NCBI RefSeq assembly: GCF_947461875.1 | Contig: NC_091493.1 | Span: 6,767,201-6,831,200 of the forward strand | DNA from: Haliaeetus albicilla | Lineage: Eukaryota > Chordata > Aves > Accipitriformes > Accipitridae | Length of the DNA: 64,000 bases | Reading direction: 5' to 3' | Shown here: positions 14,665-21,313 of the stretch, one piece after another | Layout: the number at the start of each line of letters is the position of its first letter | Position numbering within the stretch: the first letter of the stretch is position 1 | Notes under the pieces: model-generated | The model's database searches: none | What the model was told of the DNA's origin: nothing | The model's input: only the letters and a program-made list of their open reading frames with translations | Translations under genes and position numbers: made by a program

Positions 14665-14673
14665 TATATAAAG
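14665..14673 (+). promoter_or_regulatory. TATA box of the 5' LTR promoter
   Basis: TATATAAAG, about 125 bp into the LTR. It would start proviral RNA about 25-30 bp downstream, near 14,695. The same motif is in the 3' LTR at 20,993-21,001, from where it could drive transcription into the flanking DNA. Confidence 0.75.
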
Positions 14674-14828
14674 GGGGAGCGGGCCGGGGGGTGGGCTCTT
14701 CTTTTCGGTGGGGGAAGTGGCAGAGCGTCGGGTCCCGGGTGGTGAGCAGTTGCACTGTGCATCACTCTTTTTGTATACTTTTTTTCATTAGTACCGTTGT
14801 TGTTGTTGCAATTTCTTTGTGTTGTTCC

Positions 14829-14834
14829 AGTAAA
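14829..14834 (+). terminator. LTR polyadenylation signal (AGTAAA variant)
   Basis: AGTAAA is a known weaker variant of AATAAA and lies about 165 bp after the TATA box. A GGTTTGG plus poly-T stretch downstream fits a G/U-rich element. No canonical AATAAA is seen in the LTR. Confidence 0.5.
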
Positions 14835-14989
14835 CTGCCTTTATCTCAACCCTCGAGGTTCCAGGTTTGGTTTTTTTTTTTTCTCTCCTCCGTCTTCCCC
14901 CCATCCCACCGGAGGGGGGCGGGAGGAGTGAGCGAGCGGCCGCGTGGTCCTTTGTTACCGGCTGGGCTGAAACCACGACAGTCCTTTTT

Positions 14990-15007
14990 TGGCGCCCAAC
15001 GTGGGGC
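14990..15007 (+). other. Primer binding site, tRNA-Lys type (Lys1,2)
   Basis: TGGCGCCCAACGTGGGGC starts 9 bases after the LTR end. It fits the primer site used with tRNA-Lys1,2 in several betaretroviruses and lentiviruses. Minus-strand DNA synthesis would start here. The match to the known site is full length, from memory. Confidence 0.85.
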
Positions 15008-15090
15008 ACGAAGGGTTGAGATAACGACAGATCTGGCCAGAGCGTGTTGAAACAAATTTGTCATACGCATTTCTTATACTAGATAAATAG

Positions 15091-17142
15091 ATGTTAGTCA
15101 CAATGTTGATTCAGCTGTTTACATGGTGGCGTTTTGTAAGTTCTTATATGCTTTATGTATTGCCTGTAGTTGCGTATCTCATCTCTGGGAGAGTGATTGG
15201 GATTATCATTTTGCTGTACTGGGCAATGTCGACTTGTGAAATGATTACATCACTGGTCATGAGGTTAAGCTGTTATCTGTATGAGGCAGTGATATCATTT
15301 CCAGACTTTGGGCACCTTCTGTCGGATTTTATTGGTAATTACACCCAACCCATGGGGAAGTCAGGGGGGGATACTTCCCCCCATCCGTTCCCCTCCCTTT
15401 TCTCTTTCCAACTAATTACAACAGTTTTCGAGAATTTTGAATATCCTTGGGATGCGCAAGCCTGTGTGCTGTTAGTGCTATGCCTCCTGACTATGTTTCA
15501 GGTCTTGTCTAGGGCTACAAAGAGGCTCTTTAAGAGTACCACCCAGAGATCTGTCCCAAAGCTGGATATTCATGGGTGGCACGGCGTGTGGGAGGATGTG
15601 GGCAGGTATCTAGAGAACTTCTCACCTCCAGTGACTTGGAAGTTCACTCCCGAACAACTGCAGAACCCTCATGAAGTGATAGAATTTTTGAAAGGAAAAT
15701 GCTGTGGCTATCCCAGAGACACACAACTCACTACACTGTGCTGGGCCCTGGCCGGTATCTACCAAACCCTGCTTGATACTATGCAGCACCCCCAGGGGGA
15801 AAAGGGGGAAAAGATGGAAAACAAGACAACATACACCGTGGCTGCCCCAACCCCGACAACATGCACCGTGGCTGCCCCAACCCCGACAACATGCACCGTG
15901 GCTGCCCCAACCCCGACAACATGCACCGTGGCTGCCCCAACCCCGACAACATGCACCGTGGCCGCCCCTACCACGACAACAGGCACCATGGCTGCCCCTA
16001 CCCCGGTGACAGATACTGCCACTAAACCAGAGAACCAACCTGTGCCAGTATCAGTTGCCCCTGTACAGAAAAAGAAACACACAAAGAAATCAGTTCGCTC
16101 AGTGAGAGATGAAGATGAACCAGGGTCATCGCGAGAACAGGAGGAAGAGGCAGAACCTGAAATAATTACCCGATCTCTATCCCTGAGTGAGTTGCGTGAC
16201 ATGCGAAAAGATTTTAGCCGCCACCCAGGTGAGCACATTGTTACCTGGCTGCTCCGATGCTGGGATAATGGGGCTAGTAGTGTGGAATTAGAGGGTAAGG
16301 AAGCCAAGCAGTTGGGATCTCTGTCTAGAGAAGGGGGTATCGACAAGGCGATTGGGAGAAAAACACAAGTCCTCAGCCTCTGGAGGCGACTTCTGTTAGG
16401 TGTAAAGGAAAGATACCCTTTCAGGGATGAAGTTACATGTCACCAAGGCAAGTGGACCACCATAGAGAGAGGTATCCAGTACCTGAGGGAATTAGCCGTG
16501 CTGGAGGTGATTTATAATGATCCAGAAAATGCGCAGTCACCCACAGATCCAGATGAAGTCCAATGCACACAACCGATGTGGCGGAAGTTTCTACGAAGTG
16601 CACCACCAACCTATGCCAACTCATTGGCAGTAATGTCCTGGAAAGAAGGCTATGGACAAACGGTGGATGAATTGGCTGTCCAACTCCGGCAATATGAAGG
16701 AAGTCTCTCTTCCTCCCTACGGGCCTGTGTCTCAGCTGTAGAGGAATTGTCCCGAGAATTCCAGCAATTCAAAGTAGATATGTCCTCCTCCTCACCTGTA
16801 CAGGCCCGCATTGCAGTTATTGGGAGTAAGCGTTCCTCTGCCCAAGAGAGAGGAGAGAGAAAGTACACACGACGGGCTAACCTGTGGTTTTACCTGCGTG
16901 ACCATGGAGAGGACATGAGGAAGTGGGATGGAAAACCTACCTCAGTCTTGGATTCACGGGTACGGGAGTTGCGAGAAAAAGCAACCAGAAAAGAAGATTC
17001 TTCTTGGAAAACTGCTGCTCCAGTTTCCCGTGAGCAGTCCCCCGGGCGCAGTAGATGGGCCGATCTCATTTCTGATCCTCTTGAAGGGACTTCTGATTCA
17101 CATGTGCAAAAAGTGGGTAACAGATATTCTAACCAGGATTAG
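15091..17142 (+). CDS. ERV gag-like polyprotein, intact, 683 aa
   Basis: The first long frame after the primer site starts at an ATG at 15,091 and is open to TAG at 17,140-17,142. By position this is Gag, the particle-forming protein. Residues about 12-60 and 125-143 are strongly hydrophobic, like two or three membrane segments, with an NYT glycosylation sequon between them. This is unusual for a Gag, which normally starts with a matrix domain. Residues about 245-310 are a 10-residue tandem repeat (VAAPTPTTCT type). A charged Lys/Glu-rich linker follows. A helical, Trp-rich region (about 350-600) sits where the capsid should be. The C-terminus is basic with no CCHC zinc knuckle, as in spuma-like elements. 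Pro-pol follows in the same frame directly after the TAG. Assignment as gag is by position and order; I recognise no named capsid motif. Confidence 0.8.
   Translation: MLVTMLIQLFTWWRFVSSYMLYVLPVVAYLISGRVIGIIILLYWAMSTCEMITSLVMRLSCYLYEAVISFPDFGHLLSDFIGNYTQPMGKSGGDTSPHPFPSLFSFQLITTVFENFEYPWDAQACVLLVLCLLTMFQVLSRATKRLFKSTTQRSVPKLDIHGWHGVWEDVGRYLENFSPPVTWKFTPEQLQNPHEVIEFLKGKCCGYPRDTQLTTLCWALAGIYQTLLDTMQHPQGEKGEKMENKTTYTVAAPTPTTCTVAAPTPTTCTVAAPTPTTCTVAAPTPTTCTVAAPTTTTGTMAAPTPVTDTATKPENQPVPVSVAPVQKKKHTKKSVRSVRDEDEPGSSREQEEEAEPEIITRSLSLSELRDMRKDFSRHPGEHIVTWLLRCWDNGASSVELEGKEAKQLGSLSREGGIDKAIGRKTQVLSLWRRLLLGVKERYPFRDEVTCHQGKWTTIERGIQYLRELAVLEVIYNDPENAQSPTDPDEVQCTQPMWRKFLRSAPPTYANSLAVMSWKEGYGQTVDELAVQLRQYEGSLSSSLRACVSAVEELSREFQQFKVDMSSSSPVQARIAVIGSKRSSAQERGERKYTRRANLWFYLRDHGEDMRKWDGKPTSVLDSRVRELREKATRKEDSSWKTAAPVSREQSPGRSRWADLISDPLEGTSDSHVQKVGNRYSNQD
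15821..16020 (+). repeat. 30-bp coding minisatellite in gag
   Basis: Four identical 30-bp units (15,841-15,960) are preceded by a partial unit and followed by two diverged units. Each encodes ten residues rich in Ala, Pro and Thr. The unit length is a multiple of three, so copy number can change without breaking gag. The identity of the four central units indicates recent expansion or homogenisation. Confidence 0.95.
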
Positions 17143-17170
17143 AGGGGCCCTGCCTCCAGCCAGGTGGAGG
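17140..17170 (+). promoter_or_regulatory. Candidate gag-pol stop readthrough site with hairpin
   Basis: The gag TAG (17,140-17,142) is followed by a 10-base spacer and then a 6-bp perfect stem: CCTCCA at 17,153-17,158 pairs with TGGAGG at 17,165-17,170 around a 6-base loop. Pro-pol continues in the same reading frame from the next codon. Gammaretroviruses make Gag-Pol by reading through a UAG with a pseudoknot about 8 bases downstream, so the layout is alike. A 4-base pairing of the loop (CAGG) with CCTG at 17,212-17,215 could form a pseudoknot, but this is weak. The TAG could instead be a mutation. Confidence 0.45.
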
Positions 17171-17979
17171 AGAGGGACAACCGAGTCTACTGGACAGTGT
17201 GGATTCGATGGCCTGACACGTCAGACCCACAGGAATATAAGGCTCTAGTAGACACTGGTGCACAATGTACCCTAATGCCATCAAGTTATAAAGGGGCAGA
17301 ACCCATCTGTATCTCTGGTGTGACAGGGGGATCCCAAGAGCTAACCGTATTGGAAGCCGAAATGAGTCTAACCGGGAATGAGTGGCATAAACACCCCATT
17401 GCAACTGGCCCAGAGGCCCCGTGCATCCTTGGTATAGATTATCTCAGAAGGGGGTATTTCAAGGACCCAAAAGGGTACCGTTGGGCCTTTGGTATAGCTG
17501 CATTGGAGACGGAGGAGATTGAACAGCTGTCTACCCTGCCTGGTCTCTCCCAGGACCCTTCGGTTGTGGGGTTGCTGAAGGTTGAAGAACAACAGGTGCC
17601 AATTGCTACCACGACGGTGCACCGGCGGCAATATCGCACCAACCGAGACTCCCTGATCCCCATCCATAAGCTGATTTGCCAACTGGAGAGCCAAGGAGTG
17701 ATCAGCAAGACTCACTCACCCTTTAATAGTCCCATATGGCCCGTGCGGAAATCTAATGGGGATTGGAGACTAACAGTAGATTATCGTGGGCTGAATGAAG
17801 TCACGCCACCGCTGAGCGCTGCTGTGCCAGATATGTTAGAGCTTCAATATGAACTGGAATCAAAGACAGCTAAGTGGTATGCCACAATTGACATTGCTAA
17901 TGCATTTTTCTCCATTCCTTTGGCAGCGGAGTGCAGGCCACAGTTTGCTTTCACTTGGAGGGGTGTCCAGTACACCTAG
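17143..17979 (+). other. Pol segment 1: protease and N-terminal RT
   Basis: The aspartic protease motif DTGA starts at 17,251, and an ILG-type flap/core motif lies near 17,425. The RT N-terminal region begins about 17,630, with WPVRKSNGDWR- and VDYRGLN-like blocks. The first catalytic Asp block (YATIDIANAFFS) follows near 17,880. The segment ends at TAG 17,977-17,979. A GTG at 17,164 is sometimes picked as a start but is just an internal codon. Confidence 0.88.
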
Positions 17980-18000
17980 AATCGACTGCCCCAGGGGTGA

Positions 18001-19443
18001 AAACACAGCCCCACTATTTGCCATGGACTGATCCAGACTGCACTAGAAAAAGGTGAAGCTCCAGAGCACCTGCAATATATTGATGACATCATCATATGGG
18101 GCAGCACGGCAGAAGAAGTTTTTGAGAAAGGGAAGAAAATAATCCAAATCCTTTTGAAGGCTGGCTTTGCCATAAAAGAAAGTAAGGTCAAGAGACCTGC
18201 GCAGGAAATCCAGTTCTTAGGAGTAAAATGGCAAGACGGGCGTCGTCAGATCCCTGCGGACGTGATCAACAAAATAGCAGCTATGTCCTCACCGACTAAT
18301 AAAAAGGAAACACAGGCTTTCTTAGGTGTTGTGGGCTTTTGGAGAATGCATATTCCAAATTACAGTCAAATTGTAAGTCCTCTCTACCAAGTTACCCGGA
18401 AGAAGAACGATTTTAAATGGGGGCCTGAGCAACGACAAGCCTTTGAACAAATTAAGCGGGAGATTGTTCATGCAGTAGCTCTTGGGCCAGTCCGGACAGG
18501 ACCAGATGTTAAAAATGTGCTCTACACTGCAGCTGGGGAGAATGGCCCTACCTGGAGCCTTTGGCAGAAAGCACCTGGAGAGACCCGAGGCCGACCCCTG
18601 GGGTTTTGGAGTCGGGGATATCGAGGATCCGAGGCTCGCTATACTCCAACTGAAAAAGAGATATTGGCAGCATATGAAGGAGTTCGAGCCGCTTCAGAAG
18701 TGGTTGGTACTGAAACACAGCTCTTCTTAGCACCCCGACTGCCAGTGCTGGGCTGGATGTTCAAAGGGAAAGTTTCCTCTACACATCACGCGACTGATGC
18801 CACGTGGAGTAAGTGGATTGCACTGATCACACAACGGGCTCGCATAGGAAACCCCAGTCGCCCAGGAATTTTAGAAGTGATCACGGACTGGCCAGAAGAC
18901 AAAGACTTTGGAATGTTGCCAGAGGAGGAGGTGACACGGGCTGAAGAGGCCCCGCTGTATAATAAACTGCCAGAAAATGAGAGGCAATATGCCCTGTTCA
19001 CTGATGGGTCCTGTCGCATCGTGGGAAAACATCGGAGGTGGAAGGCTGCTGTATGGAGTCCTACACGACTAGTTGCAGAAACTGCTGAAGGAGAAGGTGA
19101 ATCGAGTCAGTTTGCGGAGGTGAAAGCCATCCAGCTAGCATTAGATATTGCTGAAAGAGAAAAGTGGCCAGTGCTCTATCTCTATACTGACTCATGGATG
19201 GTGGCAAATGCCCTATGGGGGTGGCTACAGCAATGGAAGAAGGGCAACTGGCAACGCAGAGGTAAACCCATTTGGGCTGCCGCACTGTGGCAAGATATCG
19301 CTGTTCGGATAGAGAAGCTAGTGGTAAAAGTACGTCATGTAGATGCTCATGTACCCAAGAGTCGAGCCACTGAAGAACATCAAAACAATCAGCAGGCAGA
19401 TCAGGCCGCCAAGATTGAAGTGTCTCAAGTGGACCTGGACTGA
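18001..19443 (+). other. Pol segment 2: RT palm/thumb and RNase H
   Basis: The YIDD catalytic box is at 18,076-18,087, before the first ATG of this segment at 18,154. An FLGVVGFWRMHIPNY block marks the thumb/connection. RNase H runs from about 18,990. Its acidic residues are visible: Asp at 19,003, Glu at 19,117, Asp at 19,189 and Asp at 19,399. TGA at 19,441 ends the segment. Confidence 0.9.
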
Positions 19444-20328
19444 CAACGTAGGGGTGAGCTATTTATGGCTCGGTGGGCCCACGATACCTCAGGCCATCAG
19501 GGGAGAGATGCAACATATAGATGGGCTCGAGATCGAGGGGTGGACTTGACCATGGACACTATCGCACAGGTCATCCACGAATGTGAAACATGTGCCGCAA
19601 TTAAGCAAGCCAAGCGGCAAAAACCCCTGTCGCATGGGGGGCGATGGCTGAAATATAAACAGTGGGAGGCCTGGCAGATTGACTATATCACACTCCCACG
19701 AACACGCCAAGGCAAGTGCCATGTGCTTACAATGGTGGAAGCAACCACTGGATGGCTGGAAACATACCCTGTGTCCCATGCCACTGCCCAGAACACTATT
19801 CTGGGCCTTGAAGAGAAAATTTTATGGCAACACGGCACCCCAGAAAGAATCGAGTCGGACAATGGGACTCACTTCCGAAACAACCTCGTAGATACCTGGG
19901 CCAAAGAACACGGCATTGAGTGGGTATATCACATCCCTTATCACGCACCGGCCTCCGGAAAAATCGAACGATACAACGGACTGCTGAAAACTACATTGAG
20001 AGCGATGGGGGGTGGGACTTTCAAACATTGGGATACACATTTAACAAAAGCCACCTGGTTAGTTAATACTAGAGAATCCGCCAATCGGGCTGGCCCCGCC
20101 CAACCAAGACTTCCACATACTGTAGAAGGCGATAAAGTCCCTGTAGTGCGCATGAGGAGTATGTTAGGAAAGACAGTCTGGGTTAGTCCTCCCTCAAGCA
20201 GAGGCAAACCCATTCAAGGGGTTGTTTTTGCTCAGGGACCTGGGTACACCTGGTGGGTGATGCAGAAGGATGGGGAAGTTCGATGTGTACCTCAGGGAGA
20301 TTTGATTTTGGGAGAGAATAGCCAGTGA
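19444..20328 (+). other. Pol segment 3: integrase
   Basis: The zinc-binding HHCC set has His at 19,480 and 19,495, and Cys at 19,582 and 19,591. The catalytic core has Asp at 19,681, Asp at 19,858 (in an SDNGTHF block) and Glu at 19,966 (in a KIERYNG block). A basic/aromatic C-terminal domain follows and the frame ends at TGA 20,326. The first ATG is at 19,465, so the segment might be read alone if an RNA started nearby; I see no such signal. Confidence 0.9.
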
Positions 20329-20396
20329 ATTGGGCTGTATGATACCTAACTGCTAAATACCCTGCCAATGCATGTCATTGTATCTATAGTGTCTAT

Positions 20397-20627
20397 ATGC
20401 CATATCAAGGGTATTACTGTAAAAATTACCCAAATGACTGCGGGATGGACTTTGAAACTAAGCCAAGTACAACAGCGACAGAACTTGAACTGACACCCAG
20501 CAATTTCCTCAAGATCAACATCCTCGACCTGCAGAACAAGGACGTGAGTTGCACCAAATGTACTAGCCACAAGTTCCAGAGGCAGCATACAACAACCCAC
20601 CATCTCACACCATCTCTCTTATCCTGA
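20397..20627 (+). CDS. Possible small accessory ORF, 76 aa, downstream of pol
   Basis: It starts at an ATG at 20,397 and ends with TGA, in a different frame from pol. The product would be about 76 residues, with four Cys arranged as two pairs (YYC...DC near the N-terminus, SCTKC near residue 52) and a His/Thr-rich tail. No signal peptide or membrane segment is seen, so it does not look like an env remnant. I do not recognise it. It sits where env or an accessory gene would be. It could be a chance frame; conservation in other copies of the family would decide. Confidence 0.25.
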   Translation: MPYQGYYCKNYPNDCGMDFETKPSTTATELELTPSNFLKINILDLQNKDVSCTKCTSHKFQRQHTTTHHLTPSLLS

Positions 20628-20725
20628 AGAACTGTTACAACAGATGGAGCCCCAAAGTCATGGACTAAATAAAATCAATGGACACATTAGAGGAATAGCC
20701 CATACGCTAAAGGAATACCATTCGC

Positions 20726-20742
20726 GTGTGTGTGTGTGTGTG
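20726..20742. repeat. (GT)8 run inside the provirus
   Basis: Seventeen bases of alternating GT in the 3' non-coding region, followed by a G-rich stretch. Confidence 0.9.
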
Positions 20743-20869
20743 CGGGGGGACGACGGGGACGGACGCAAGTCCATATACTTATATGTATAAGACAAGGAAG
20801 TGGTAGTGGTCGATTGGAAAATGTAAGATCTGGACATGATGTAGATGGTATAGAATAAGGGGTGGATAA

Positions 20870-21308
20870 TGTCCTGGGTTCAGCTGGGATAGAGTTAATT
20901 TTTACAGGAACCTGGGAGGTGGGGGGCATAGCCGGGGCAGCTGACCTGAACTGGCCAAGGAGCTATTCCATACCATGTGACATCATGCTCAGTATATAAA
21001 GGGGGAGCGGGCCGGGGGGTGGGCTCTTCTTTTCGGTGGGGGAAGTGGCAGAGCGTCGGGTCCCGGGTGGTGAGCAGTTGCACTGTGCATCACTCTTTTT
21101 GTATACTTTTTTTCATTAGTACCGTTGTTGTTGTTGCAATTTCTTTGTGTTGTTCCAGTAAACTGCCTTTATCTCAACCCTCGAGGTTCCAGGTTTGGTT
21201 TTTTTTTTTTCTCTCCTCCGTCTTCCCCCCATCCCACCGGAGGGGGGCGGGAGGAGTGAGCGAGCGGCCGCGTGGTCCTTTGTTACCGGCTGGGCTGAAA
21301 CCACGACA
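20870..21308 (+). repeat. 3' LTR
   Basis: It is 439 bp, with the same start (TGTCCTGGG) and end (CCACGACA) as the 5' LTR and no difference seen on a base-by-base visual comparison. The TATA box is at 20,993-21,001 and AGTAAA at 21,157-21,162. The 3' copy would provide the poly-A site of the proviral RNA and could promote transcription rightward. Confidence 0.95.
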
Positions 21309-21313
21309 CCATG
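21309..21313. repeat. Target-site duplication, right copy (CCATG)
   Basis: CCATG follows the 3' LTR directly and matches the five bases before the 5' LTR. Confidence 0.93.

Larger units (their letters stand above)
14542..14980 (+). repeat. 5' LTR (U3-R-U5)
   Basis: It is 439 bp, begins TGTCCTGGG and ends CCACGACA, so it has TG...CA termini. A TATA box lies at 14,665 and an AGTAAA poly-A signal at 14,829, followed by a G/T-rich stretch. This suggests U3 to about 14,695, R to about 14,850 and U5 to the end (approximate, inferred from motif spacing). A TGACATCA element like an ATF/CREB site lies at 14,650-14,657, just upstream of the TATA box. The open frames inside the LTR repeat unchanged in the 3' LTR and are not genes. 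Confidence 0.95.
17143..20328 (+). pseudogene. ERV pro-pol, one frame with three nonsense codons
   Basis: A single frame runs from just after the gag TAG to TGA at 20,326, interrupted only by TAG at 17,977, TGA at 17,998 and TGA at 19,441. There is no frameshift. It would encode protease, reverse transcriptase, RNase H and integrase, which copy the viral RNA into DNA and insert it. All catalytic motifs I looked for are present: DTGA (17,251), YIDD (18,076-18,087), the RNase H acidic residues, and the integrase HHCC and D-D-E sets. No ATG start is needed because expression would be as a Gag-Pol fusion. The first two stops fall inside the RT fingers/palm, and the third lies between RNase H and integrase. 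Full Pol from this copy is therefore unlikely. No dUTPase domain is seen after integrase, although many mammalian ERV-L elements have one. Confidence 0.9.
20329..20869 (+). other. Provirus 3' region in place of env
   Basis: This is 541 bp between integrase and the 3' LTR, far too short for env. It contains a 76-codon ATG ORF (listed separately), a (GT)8 run at 20,726-20,742 followed by a G-rich stretch, and a purine-rich segment ending ATAAGGGGTGGATAA directly before the 3' LTR. That segment is the only candidate polypurine tract and is interrupted by T residues. Confidence 0.75.
14542..21308 (+). mobile_element. Full-length endogenous retrovirus, ERV-L-like, env-less, recent insertion
   Basis: The order is 5' LTR, primer binding site, gag, pro-pol, short 3' non-coding region, 3' LTR, bounded by CCATG duplications; total 6,767 bp. 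The two LTRs have the same length (439 bp) and show no difference on visual comparison. Pol has protease, RT, RNase H and integrase motifs in the usual order. The pol sequence type, the lack of Cys-His boxes in gag, the 5-bp duplication and the absence of env point to an ERV-L (spuma-related) group. The tRNA-Lys-type primer site is less usual for that group. Gag is open. Pro-pol has three nonsense codons, so this copy could not by itself make full Pol unless stops are bypassed. A placement by RT phylogeny would settle the class. Confidence 0.95.

Noticed and set aside
14649..15050. 133-codon ORF in the 5' LTR and its counterpart at 20,977
   Set aside because: It spans the LTR control region and is repeated in both LTRs. 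It is not a protein of the element, and the C-terminal part changes with the flanking DNA.
15622..16346. Two long minus-strand ORFs opposite gag
   Set aside because: They are shadows of gag made open by the 30-bp repeat, whose unit length keeps all frames in register.
20329..20869. A degraded env gene
   Set aside because: There are only 541 bases, with no hydrophobic fusion peptide or membrane anchor in any frame. The element is simply env-less here.
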